This document shows, one piece after another, positions 17,014 to 25,420 of a DNA stretch of 64,000 nucleotides. A program made the position numbers and the translations under genes. How positions within the stretch are numbered: the first letter of the stretch is position 1; every line of letters starts with the position of its first letter. The DNA comes from CAYFFV01 sp964342695 (lineage in GTDB: Bacteria; Acidobacteriota; Vicinamibacteria; Vicinamibacterales; UBA8438). The notes under the pieces were generated by a model. That model ran no database searches. It was not told the DNA's origin and worked only from the letters and a program-made list of their open reading frames with translations. The stretch covers positions 1-64,000 of the forward strand of contig CAYFFV010000011.1 in the NCBI GenBank assembly GCA_964342695.1. Reading direction: 5' to 3'.

Positions 17014-19368
17014 TCAGAAGGAAATATTCAGGGCAACTCTGGCAGTTCTTGGCAAACTTGGATGGAAGTGAATGTCATCGACTCCGTCCAGAGGTTCTCC
17101 CAGCAGACGGGAAGTGTAATAATAATCAATATCGGACACATCAGAATTCAGCAGGTTAAATGCTTCAACCACCACATTCATTCGGTCATTAATCTCGTAG
17201 CCTATCTCGCCATTCCAAATCGATGTAGATGACGACATGAAACTTCCATCTTCGACAAGCGGTCGAGGACCAAAATGCCGAAGCCGCAAAGAACCAAAGA
17301 ATTTATTGGAGTCCGTCGGCTTAACCGTTATGCCACCTGAAACGACCCGATCAAGAGCCCCAGGAATGAGCATCCCCGCGGGATCGTAATCTGAAAACTC
17401 TGCATTCGAAAAAGAAAGATCGAGCTCACCTACCAGCCATTCTGTAAACGTCCAGTAATTCGTCCACTCAAGCCCGAAACGCCTACTGGGCCGACTCGCC
17501 TCAGCAATTCCAGCATCCCCGACAAAAATAAGTTCAGAATCAAACGACAGATACCACAGAGCAACGGTAGTCTGAAGACCATCAATAGCGACGGATCTAA
17601 TGCCCACCTCTGCCCCTCGAGCCGGAACTAAAGGCGACTCTGAATCCACCGGATCACCTGAGACCGGATCGACGTGAGTTGTTGCCGCCCGCGGGTCATT
17701 ACTGTGAAAGCCTGTACCGTAATTCAGATAAATTTCTGTTGATTTCCATGGCCCGAGAACAGCCGTGAGTTTTGGACTTACAATTCCTGATGTGCCCGAT
17801 CCTGTGTTTGCAGCTCGAATAGCATCAACATCATACCGATAGATATCGCCACGAAGCCCAAGGCTTGTACGGAAGAATCTGCTCCACTCAATTTCACTTT
17901 GCGCAAATAGCCCAACCGTAGTCTGAGACACGCTATCGTTTCGAATGGTATTGACGCGTCGTCGATCAACAGTGTCATACAAGCCAACGGACCCAACCTG
18001 GTCATGGCGCAAACTGCTGCCTATTGAAGACTCAACAGACCGACCAAAAACATTTCCAAGACGCCTGTGAACGATTTTTCCTCCACCCACAACCCGTCTG
18101 CCTTCCTGCTCCACCTGATCTCCATTCAGCGGATGGACTAAGAAATACGTAAAATTTTGAAAGAGATTTAATCCGGCTCGCAATCCGTAAACGGTCACCC
18201 GAGTCGATTGATTGCCGCTCGACTGCAGCCAATCGAAGGCACCTGAATACCGGTATGTTCGACCAGCGTCCGTGTCATCGATATTTCCAAAACGATTAAT
18301 TGCGCCAGACTCAACCGCCCTTAATGGAATCTGATCTGTCGAATTCCAATTTGCGGAATACCCCATCCCTGTGAAAGAGAAACCATTCCGTTGATCACCT
18401 CGACTATACCGAATAACGCCATTTACCTTGCGCATCTCGTCCGGCATTACCCAGGGTCCATCATTCTTGCCCAACTCCAAGGCAACCAGAAAGTTTCCGT
18501 CGCCTATTTTCGGTGACGCCGCACCAAGAACACGCGTCCACCCTTGACCCCCGGCACTGACACTAAAAATTGGTCTATCCAATACGTTCACATAGTTAAT
18601 ATTTGCAGATCCCGCAGCAGAGAAATCGCCATGTTCAGCAAAATACGGCCCTTTTGTATACTGGACACCACTGACCAATTCTGGAATCAACAGGTTAACA
18701 TCACTATAACCATGGGCATGCGCGCCAGAAGATTCATTCATTGGCACGCCGACCAAGGTGGTAGCAAAGTCAGATCCGTGATCCAGATTAAAACCTCGCA
18801 GGTAATACTGGTTTGCCTTTCCTTCCCCACTATGTTGGCTTGTAATAAAACCAGGAACGGTCTCAAGAACTTCCCCGGGTCGCATGATTGGTCTTGTCTC
18901 CAATTGTTCGGCAGTAATAGCGCCAACACTGGCCGACGTGGCAATGCCAACTAAATTCTCTCGGGGGTTTTCCAAGTCGGCTATATTTCGAAACGTTCGT
19001 GACCCAGTGACAACAACATCTGCGGTCAATGAAAGCGAAAGAACTGTATCCCAGCGATTCTCTCCGACGACTGCATCAAAATCTATTCGAGAGGTTGAAA
19101 AATTTATTAAGCGAAACGTGAGAGTAGCACTCCCAAGTTTTACGGCTTCGAATCGATAAACACCTTCAGCGTCAGTCGTCGTTGAAGACCCCTGTCCGCT
19201 CTGATCTTCATACTCTACCGAGACACCAGGCAGCACTCCTCCTGTTTCATCAAACACTGTCCCTTGAACAGCAGTGTTTTCTTGCCCAAAAACCTGCCCT
19301 CCGACCAACACGAGACTTAACACGGCGAACGTGAACACACTTCTAAAAACCTTAGATATTAAAAACAT
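17014..19368 (-). CDS. TonB-dependent outer-membrane receptor with carboxypeptidase-regulatory-like domain
   Basis: A 784-residue outer-membrane receptor. After a signal peptide (cleavage near VFGQ, residue 29) comes a CarboxypepD_reg-like beta-sandwich (about 32-115, QGTVFDETGGVLPGVSVEY). A plug domain follows (about 140-260, with MRPGEVLETVPGFI and YYLRGFNLDHGSDF), then a 22-strand-type barrel ending in the terminal aromatic motif ALNISF. It would import a TonB-driven substrate, possibly a chelated metal or an organic compound. GAGG lies 3 bases before the ATG. The two-component genes are upstream on the same strand with a 99-base gap. No ligand can be assigned. Confidence 0.9.
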   Translation of the reverse strand: MFLISKVFRSVFTFAVLSLVLVGGQVFGQENTAVQGTVFDETGGVLPGVSVEYEDQSGQGSSTTTDAEGVYRFEAVKLGSATLTFRLINFSTSRIDFDAVVGENRWDTVLSLSLTADVVVTGSRTFRNIADLENPRENLVGIATSASVGAITAEQLETRPIMRPGEVLETVPGFITSQHSGEGKANQYYLRGFNLDHGSDFATTLVGVPMNESSGAHAHGYSDVNLLIPELVSGVQYTKGPYFAEHGDFSAAGSANINYVNVLDRPIFSVSAGGQGWTRVLGAASPKIGDGNFLVALELGKNDGPWVMPDEMRKVNGVIRYSRGDQRNGFSFTGMGYSANWNSTDQIPLRAVESGAINRFGNIDDTDAGRTYRYSGAFDWLQSSGNQSTRVTVYGLRAGLNLFQNFTYFLVHPLNGDQVEQEGRRVVGGGKIVHRRLGNVFGRSVESSIGSSLRHDQVGSVGLYDTVDRRRVNTIRNDSVSQTTVGLFAQSEIEWSRFFRTSLGLRGDIYRYDVDAIRAANTGSGTSGIVSPKLTAVLGPWKSTEIYLNYGTGFHSNDPRAATTHVDPVSGDPVDSESPLVPARGAEVGIRSVAIDGLQTTVALWYLSFDSELIFVGDAGIAEASRPSRRFGLEWTNYWTFTEWLVGELDLSFSNAEFSDYDPAGMLIPGALDRVVSGGITVKPTDSNKFFGSLRLRHFGPRPLVEDGSFMSSSTSIWNGEIGYEINDRMNVVVEAFNLLNSDVSDIDYYYTSRLLGEPLDGVDDIHFHPSLPRTARVALNISF

Positions 19369-19467
19369 GATCCTCTAATTCAAGTAGATAAAGAAAAATA
19401 TGTACTAACAAACATGTTTAATTATCGATTACTTCTGTGCGGGAAATTCTGAAGATTTGCTGAATTT

Positions 19468-20841
19468 TTAAAGTTCGTCTATCGGCAAGCTAAGAATAAA
19501 ACAACTCCCACCGAGCTTGCTTCGCTCGTAACGCAAACTCCCACCATGGGCCTCAACTGCTTTTGAAGCCAACGCAAGGCCAAGGCCAACACCCTCGACT
19601 GCTAAGTCATCTTGTTGCCCTCTACGGTATCGATCAAAAACTCTCGTCTCCTCTTTCCCTGCTAGACCAGGCCCAGAATCATTAATCAATATATCGGCAT
19701 ACCCATCAGATTTCTTCAGAAACACCGTAATCGTTCCACCTGAAGGGGTATATTTGATCGCATTGTCAACTAGATTCATCGTCGCTTCACGAATTAAAAC
19801 TGGATCTCCGTCAATTAAGATCGATTCACTTTCCGCAAGGGTAAGATCCTGATCTTTATTCTCTGCAAGCACAACCACGGTACTCACCACGCTTTTAAGA
19901 AGTTCTCCTAAGTCGAAAGATTTGTTGGCAATCGCCAGGTGCTCTCTATCACTCCTCGCAATCATCAAAAGTCTGTCCGTTAAATACGTCAGCCGATCAA
20001 CTTCCTCCAGCACACTCCCAATAATATTTTGGTATTCAAGAACAGAACGAACTCGACTGAGACCAGTCTCGCCGACACTTCTAATCACCGCCAGCGGACT
20101 CCGAATCTGATGGGATACATTCGCAGAAAACTCTTGTATTTCTTTAAAGGACACATCTAATCGTTTCAACATTTTATTGAAAAGCAACCCGACCTCTCCG
20201 ACTTCATCATATGGATTTTCTATCGGGAGTCCTTGTTGCAAAGTCGACACACGGATATCCCGTGCCCGCTGCCCCATATGAACCAAAGGCTTCAGAGTTC
20301 GACGGATGACAACGTAAGATGCAAAGCCAGCAAAACCTAAACCCAATGGCACACCCAACAAAAACACAAGCACAAGTTGTCCAATCTCCTGCCGCATAAG
20401 AGCTTCCGATCGCCCGACCTGGATGATAACCGGGCGACCAAATAAATTTGTTTTTCTTGTAAACATCCTGAAAGGTGCGGGATCGCCATCAAGGGACCTG
20501 AAGAAACCATCTGGATCGCCAAGAAACCGATCGGAGTTCTCGACCTGCAAGCGCTGCGCTATAGCTGTCCGATAAATCGGCTCTCCACGGTTACTCCAGA
20601 CTTGAAGCCAAGGACTCATTTCAATATATTGATCACCCTCATACCATGTAAACACACCCTCCCGATCGACCTGAACCATCTCCTCTGCCCATCGCGCATC
20701 ACTACGTAGCAGGCTATCCAAATCGCTATCAGCATTACGGTAAATAAACAAAGTCACGACTACTGAATAGATCAACAACACCCCCACCACAACAAGCAGG
20801 TTCCAGGCTACTAATCGAATGCTAAGTTTCGAAAAATTCAT
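19468..20841 (-). CDS. Sensor histidine kinase, EnvZ/BaeS-like, HAMP-containing
   Basis: A 457-residue membrane kinase. TM1 is at 12-34, a periplasmic sensor of about 118 residues follows, then TM2 at 154-178 and a HAMP domain at 180-233. The phosphoacceptor H244 is in ANVSHQIRSPL. The ATPase domain has the N box (NLVDNAIKYTP), G1 (INDSGPGL), F box (FDRYRRG) and G2 (GVGLGLALA). I chose the ATG at 20841, just after the response-regulator stop, because the longer frame to 20970 would overlap that gene by 113 bases. Its partner is the upstream OmpR-type regulator. The stimulus is unknown. Confidence 0.9.
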   Translation of the reverse strand: MNFSKLSIRLVAWNLLVVVGVLLIYSVVVTLFIYRNADSDLDSLLRSDARWAEEMVQVDREGVFTWYEGDQYIEMSPWLQVWSNRGEPIYRTAIAQRLQVENSDRFLGDPDGFFRSLDGDPAPFRMFTRKTNLFGRPVIIQVGRSEALMRQEIGQLVLVFLLGVPLGLGFAGFASYVVIRRTLKPLVHMGQRARDIRVSTLQQGLPIENPYDEVGEVGLLFNKMLKRLDVSFKEIQEFSANVSHQIRSPLAVIRSVGETGLSRVRSVLEYQNIIGSVLEEVDRLTYLTDRLLMIARSDREHLAIANKSFDLGELLKSVVSTVVVLAENKDQDLTLAESESILIDGDPVLIREATMNLVDNAIKYTPSGGTITVFLKKSDGYADILINDSGPGLAGKEETRVFDRYRRGQQDDLAVEGVGLGLALASKAVEAHGGSLRYERSKLGGSCFILSLPIDEL

Positions 20842-20857
20842 TCTTTTCAAAAAAGTG

Positions 20858-21538
20858 CTATTTTTTCTCCGAAAGAGAAAATCCAACTCCTCGCACCGTG
20901 TGTATAAGTTTCCGCGAATGGCCATCGTCAATCTTCTTTCGGAGTTTGGCGATATGGACATCAATAACATTGTTGAGGGTGATACTGCGGATGGATTCCT
21001 TCCAGATTTCTCGAGCCAGAGTGTCTCGAGAAATCACACTATCCGCATTACGGGCTAAACATAGAAAAACATCAAATTCTTTTGAAGTAAGAAAAATATC
21101 GACACCAGCTCGTGTTAACCGACGGGACGCGACGTCTAATTCAACATCAGCGACCTTAACCAGCTCAAGAACATTGCTGACAGATCGCCTCGTAACAGCT
21201 CGAATCCTAGCCAACACCTCTGCTACGGCAAACGGTTTCACAATGTAATCATCTGCACCGGCATTCAGTCCCACCAACCGATCATTTAAACTGTCCCGAG
21301 CTGTCAAAATCAGAACTGGCGTGTTGACATCTTCTCTCCGAATCGTCGACAAAACACTCAATCCATCTTTTTTTGGAAGATTTAAATCAAGCAGAACAAC
21401 ATCCCATTCTGCCTCTTTGAAAGTTTCAAGCGCGGACTGGCCGTTTTTTTCAACACCTACACAAAACCCCTCAGTTTCAAGGGCTTCACTAAGTGCAGCG
21501 ACAACTTTTTCTTCATCTTCAATAAGAAGAACATTCAT
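20858..21538 (-). CDS. Two-component response regulator, OmpR/PhoB family
   Basis: A 226-residue regulator. The receiver domain (1-120) has acidic pocket residues in LIEDEE, phosphoacceptor D51 (LLDLNLPKKDG), the conserved Thr in LTARDS and Lys in IVKPFAV. The winged-helix DNA-binding domain (about 130-224) includes LTSKEFDVFLCLARN and the C-terminal TVRGVGFSL. The ATG at 21538 gives the normal receiver N-terminus. An upstream TTG at 21556 is less likely. It is co-oriented with its kinase 16 bases downstream. Likely targets are the adjacent TonB receptor or divergent genes, by position only. Confidence 0.92.
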   Translation of the reverse strand: MNVLLIEDEEKVVAALSEALETEGFCVGVEKNGQSALETFKEAEWDVVLLDLNLPKKDGLSVLSTIRREDVNTPVLILTARDSLNDRLVGLNAGADDYIVKPFAVAEVLARIRAVTRRSVSNVLELVKVADVELDVASRRLTRAGVDIFLTSKEFDVFLCLARNADSVISRDTLAREIWKESIRSITLNNVIDVHIAKLRKKIDDGHSRKLIHTVRGVGFSLSEKK

Positions 21539-21628
21539 TGGGTAATTACTTTCCAATAGATTAATTCAATTCAACTAATCAGTGATATGCTATCTGAAAT
21601 TGATTCGGTCATCGTTTGGTGCTTATAA

Positions 21629-22045
21629 ATGAAATATCTACTAACAGGCATATTCTGGCTCATCGGGCCACTCGCGCTTATCTTAACGACAGCGCACCAC
21701 CCGACAGCCGAAATTTATAACGATGAAGAGTTAATCTCTCTAGAGGGTGAGATTGTTTTGCTATCGATTGGTCGACCTCACTCCATTTTCCATGTAAAGG
21801 TCACGGACCTGCAGGACAACACCTCTACTTGGCTCGCGGAGTGGCGAGGTTCAAAACCGTTCTCCCGGGGCGAAGATCCTGTTGATTCCTTGGCGATTGG
21901 CGAGCGGGTAATGCTATGCGGTAATCCAGCCAGAGACCCCAGCATGCTTCGAGTACATGTTTTGGATGTCATAGTAGATTCGTTCCACAATTTGCAAACC
22001 ACGGACCAACGAGCAGAACAAGCCGTCAACACACGGTGCGACTAG
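21629..22045 (+). CDS. Secreted DUF6152-like protein
   Basis: A 138-residue protein with a signal peptide ending near TTAHH. The mature part shows the pattern of DUF6152 proteins: an N-terminal HH, a short beta-rich segment with RPHSIFHVKV (compare NPHSWIHIDV in the protein at 34211-34636) and a W-x-x-E turn. DUF6152 is a small exported beta-barrel-like family with no established function. It is divergent from the response regulator and could be regulated by it. The assignment rests on pattern similarity only. Confidence 0.65.
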   Translation: MKYLLTGIFWLIGPLALILTTAHHPTAEIYNDEELISLEGEIVLLSIGRPHSIFHVKVTDLQDNTSTWLAEWRGSKPFSRGEDPVDSLAIGERVMLCGNPARDPSMLRVHVLDVIVDSFHNLQTTDQRAEQAVNTRCD

Positions 22046-22172
22046 TGCACCTTTTACTTTTTTACTCAGAACCAAGGCGCTTTCGCAATACTCAGCGACA
22101 CTATATAGTCACACTTTATGTGTAAGCTAAAGACATTCTCGGGAGTTTAATTTATACGAGTTTGGGGGTTTG

Positions 22173-23555
22173 ATGTCTCTTGCTTTAATACTCGCTTATC
22201 TTTTATCCATTCTTTTCGTAAATGCGACTGAAACGGTAGCTCAAGACAACCAGTGGGAGAAATTCAGAGGCCCAAATGCAGGTGCCGTCCCAGACGATCC
22301 CCGTCTTCCTGACGTATGGAGTGACACAAAAAATGTGATCTGGAAACAATCGGTTCCAGGCCTTGGTTGGAGTTCACCCGTTGTTTGGAATGACAGAATT
22401 TTCTTAACTTCTGCTGTCAGCACTGACGCCGAAGCTGTTCCGGTTCCTGGCCTTTACGATGAGCACGACCATATAAGTGCAAACGGCATGCATCGCTGGA
22501 TGGTGTACGCACTCAATTTTGATGATGGAAAAATCCTCTGGGAACGGGAGCTCTTCCGAGAGCTTCCAGAACTCCGTCGCCACATCAAGAACAGTTACGC
22601 ATCTGAAACACCTGTCACTGACGGCGAACATTTATTTGTCTACTTTGGAAGCGTCGGACTTATTGCTGCCCTAGACATGAGTGGAGACGTTATCTGGACC
22701 AAGAACATTGGGTCCTTCAACACACTTATCGAACTTGGAACGGCCGCTTCGCCAGCCCTTCACGGAGATCGATTATTTATTGTTAATGACAACACAACTG
22801 CTTCCTTCATGGTGGCCTTAGACAAACACACAGGGCGTGAACTTTGGAGAATCGATCGCGAGGAACGTGGAAATAATTGGTCGACTCCGGTTGTCTGGGA
22901 GAATCGTATTCGGACTGAAATCGTTACTGTAGGCACCGACGGAGTGCGTTCCTACGACCTAGACGGACAGCTTCTATGGGAGCTGTATGGCATGTCTAAC
23001 CTGACCACCCCTTCTCCCTTTATCGCAAATGGCTTGGTCTACATTAGCTCAGGATATCCAGGTGGCGCTCTTCGTCCCGTCTACGCGATACACCCTGGTG
23101 CAGAGGGAGATATTTCACTCTGGGCCGATGAGAATGCCAGTTGGTCGACGCGATTTCCCGGTAATAGAGTTTCTTCGGAGTACGTCGCATGGGCATATCC
23201 GCTCTTAGGGACTTACAACACCTCCGCACTTGTCTATAGAGGCCAATATTACACTCTCTTAGATCGAGGACTATTGATCGCACATGACGCTCAAACAGGA
23301 CAGGAAATTTATGGGCGACAGCGACTAAAGGTCGGAAGCGGTTTCTCTGCCTCTCCGTGGGGTTACAACGGAAAGGTCTTTGCCTTAAGCGAGGCAGGCG
23401 ATACTTACGTGATAAAAGCTGGCGAGGAATTTGAAATCGTTCACACAAATTCCTTAAATGAAATGACACTCGCGACTCCCGCTATTGTGCGCGGCAACCT
23501 TTTTATTCGCACTCAATCAGCCCTTTACCGAATCGCAAGGACGGAAAACCAATGA
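22173..23555 (+). CDS. Exported PQQ-like beta-propeller protein (BamB/quinoprotein fold)
   Basis: A 460-residue protein with a signal peptide (about residues 1-24, VAQD). Repeated blades follow, with W-x-G/Y-D-x-x-G-x-x-LW signatures such as LDKHTGRELWRI, YDLDGQLLWEL and HDAQTGQEIYG. It opens with WEKFRGPNAGAVPD, common in the outer-membrane assembly BamB-like/PQQ-repeat proteins of Acidobacteriota and Planctomycetota. No catalytic PQQ-site residues of alcohol dehydrogenases were recognised, so an enzymatic role is unproven. I chose ATG 22173 over the adjacent TTG at 22170. GGGGG lies just upstream. Its stop overlaps the next start. Confidence 0.8.
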   Translation: MSLALILAYLLSILFVNATETVAQDNQWEKFRGPNAGAVPDDPRLPDVWSDTKNVIWKQSVPGLGWSSPVVWNDRIFLTSAVSTDAEAVPVPGLYDEHDHISANGMHRWMVYALNFDDGKILWERELFRELPELRRHIKNSYASETPVTDGEHLFVYFGSVGLIAALDMSGDVIWTKNIGSFNTLIELGTAASPALHGDRLFIVNDNTTASFMVALDKHTGRELWRIDREERGNNWSTPVVWENRIRTEIVTVGTDGVRSYDLDGQLLWELYGMSNLTTPSPFIANGLVYISSGYPGGALRPVYAIHPGAEGDISLWADENASWSTRFPGNRVSSEYVAWAYPLLGTYNTSALVYRGQYYTLLDRGLLIAHDAQTGQEIYGRQRLKVGSGFSASPWGYNGKVFALSEAGDTYVIKAGEEFEIVHTNSLNEMTLATPAIVRGNLFIRTQSALYRIARTENQ

Positions 23556-24547
23556 GGCGGCACATCTTCTTCAAGCGGACTTTCATTGCAACAGTCTTTG
23601 TTTTTGTAGGCTCTCTCTCTCAGATTATTCAAGCTCAAGATTTTCATGAAATTATTCACCTTGAAGTTCCAGCCGATTTAGTTCAATTAGAGGACAACAA
23701 ACTCTTTATCGCAGCAGAAGCAACCCTGACAATCTTTGATATTTCAAAACTCGATTCTCCTCAGCGACTTTCCTCTTATGAATTCCCAGAGAAAATTTGG
23801 GATTTTTCAATCATTGGAACTCATGTCTATGTCGCGGCTGATTTCTTCGGCCTAGGTATTCTTGATATCTCAGACCCCATAAACCCTGAACTTATCGGTT
23901 CTGTCAAGACGCCAGGCCAAGCCAAGGACGTTGAAATTTCTGGCGCTACTGCTCTTCTAGCTGATCACATGTCAGGAGTCGACTTAGTTGACATCACAGA
24001 CCCAGAGACACCCACTGCCATAGGCTCGGTGTATCTAGACGGGTACGGTCGAGATGTAGCCGCCTCCGGCACTATTGGCTACGCTGTTGATGACCCGTCT
24101 GGGTTTTATGTAATCGACTTACAGGAACGAGATTCGTGGGAGCCCCTCTCTGCAATTCAATCTGCAAACGGCCCACGAATTGTCGAGATCGAGGATGATT
24201 TAGCTCTCTTGGTGGGAAAAGGCACACTTCAAATTTATGATATCTCTAATCCAACGGCACCGACACATCGTTCAAACTATGGAACACCCGGAGGTGCACA
24301 TCGTGCGGTCCTATTCGACAATCACGCTTATGTAGCAGATGGCAAGATGGGTCTACTGGTCGTTGATTTAAACAATCCTTTAGTGCCCACAGTCGCTGCC
24401 AGCTACCGACACTCTGAACCCGTTCGGGACGTAGCAGTCTATGGTAATCTCGTCGTTATTGCAGTGGGACCTCTGCCAACTGGCATTCGTCGATCCCAAG
24501 GGGGTGGAGGCGTTATTCTATTGAATCGAGGGACACAACAGAACTAA
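23552..24547 (+). CDS. Secreted LVIVD-repeat beta-propeller protein
   Basis: A 331-residue protein with a signal peptide ending near IIQAQD (residue 29). It has about seven repeats of the LVIVD type: a strand reading LxIxDIS followed by DPxxPxxIG or NPxxPxx. Examples are LGILDISDPINPELIGS, LVDITDPETPTAIGS, LQIYDISNPTAPT and LLVVDLNNPLVPT. These form a periplasmic or surface propeller, usually for binding. The start overlaps the upstream PQQ-like gene (ATGA), so the two propellers are co-translated and may work together. No function is known. Confidence 0.82.
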   Translation: MRRHIFFKRTFIATVFVFVGSLSQIIQAQDFHEIIHLEVPADLVQLEDNKLFIAAEATLTIFDISKLDSPQRLSSYEFPEKIWDFSIIGTHVYVAADFFGLGILDISDPINPELIGSVKTPGQAKDVEISGATALLADHMSGVDLVDITDPETPTAIGSVYLDGYGRDVAASGTIGYAVDDPSGFYVIDLQERDSWEPLSAIQSANGPRIVEIEDDLALLVGKGTLQIYDISNPTAPTHRSNYGTPGGAHRAVLFDNHAYVADGKMGLLVVDLNNPLVPTVAASYRHSEPVRDVAVYGNLVVIAVGPLPTGIRRSQGGGGVILLNRGTQQN

Positions 24548-24580
24548 CAGAAAATATCGCTTTTCTACATTCCTACTAAG

Positions 24581-25375
24581 CTATTCAGTCACCTGAATCA
24601 CGACGTTCTCCGCACTGGACATATCTCCATCATAAGCGATAGCACGCAGAGTGAATTCGCCAGCGTTACTAAATTTCGCCGTCGTCGTAAGAGAGAGATC
24701 ATCAATCACATCTTCACCCTCTGGAAATGCAGTTTGCGTAGGAGAAAAATCAACACTCCCTTCGCCTCGATAATGCACCCACCTCACATTCGCTGAGCCC
24801 CGTCGACGGTGCGGTAAACCATCATCGTTCACCGACGAGAAAAGAGTCGCTGCTCCAGAAAGCTCGATTTTGATTGATTCGGCAGATACTTCAATAGTCG
24901 GTGGTTGATTCGATGCCCGCGGCCCAACAAGCTCGTAAATCGGCAGGAAAAGCGCAATTGCCCGATCGGGCTTCCCATTCGCCGTAACTGCCCATACAAG
25001 CTCGTCTTCAGTCGTCCAGGTCGCAGGCACTCGGACACTAAACACCATCGATTCTCGCCTTTGGACGGCGCGCCCCACTCTACGGCGAGGGACAAATACC
25101 GTCGGCTGCCCCCCATCTGGACCAAAAGGCTCAATGCTATTTTCTGGACCTACCGGGATGTGCAACACCTGCTCCCAATTCCTATTGAGATACCCAAACC
25201 AGAAATCAATAGTTCCGTCAGGATTGCGAACCCATCCTTCATAAATTGGGGCAACATTTTGTCCACGGTTGTACTGTATTTGAGTGTCAGAAATATCTAT
25301 CTCTTGAACCGAAACGTTTGCTGACCACAAAATCAGGAAGCCGGCCACGATTCCTCCAACGATCAAAGTCCGCAT
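24581..25375 (-). CDS. Exported protein of unknown function
   Basis: A 264-residue protein with a signal peptide (hydrophobic residues 5-20). The mature part contains IYEGWVRNPDGTIDFWFGYLNRN and IPVGPENSIEPFGPDGGQPT segments, then a likely C-terminal Ig-like/PKD-type beta domain (about 165-264, with FSNAGEFTLRAIAYDGD). I do not recognise a named family. I have the impression that similar proteins occur in marine Acidobacteriota, but this is memory, not a search. It lies downstream of and co-oriented with the haem/copper protein gene (45-base gap), so it may be exported with it. Confidence 0.65.
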   Translation of the reverse strand: MRTLIVGGIVAGFLILWSANVSVQEIDISDTQIQYNRGQNVAPIYEGWVRNPDGTIDFWFGYLNRNWEQVLHIPVGPENSIEPFGPDGGQPTVFVPRRRVGRAVQRRESMVFSVRVPATWTTEDELVWAVTANGKPDRAIALFLPIYELVGPRASNQPPTIEVSAESIKIELSGAATLFSSVNDDGLPHRRRGSANVRWVHYRGEGSVDFSPTQTAFPEGEDVIDDLSLTTTAKFSNAGEFTLRAIAYDGDMSSAENVVIQVTE

Positions 25376-25420
25376 TTAAGTCCAATCCTTTAAATTAAAT
25401 CCCAATCACATCATGAGTAT

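Noticed and set aside
18544..18954. 136-residue plus-strand open frame inside the TonB receptor
   Set aside because: Antisense to the plug domain, with no family signature.
23044..23469. 141-residue minus-strand open frame
   Set aside because: Antisense shadow of the PQQ-like propeller. It is Arg-rich and shows no motif.
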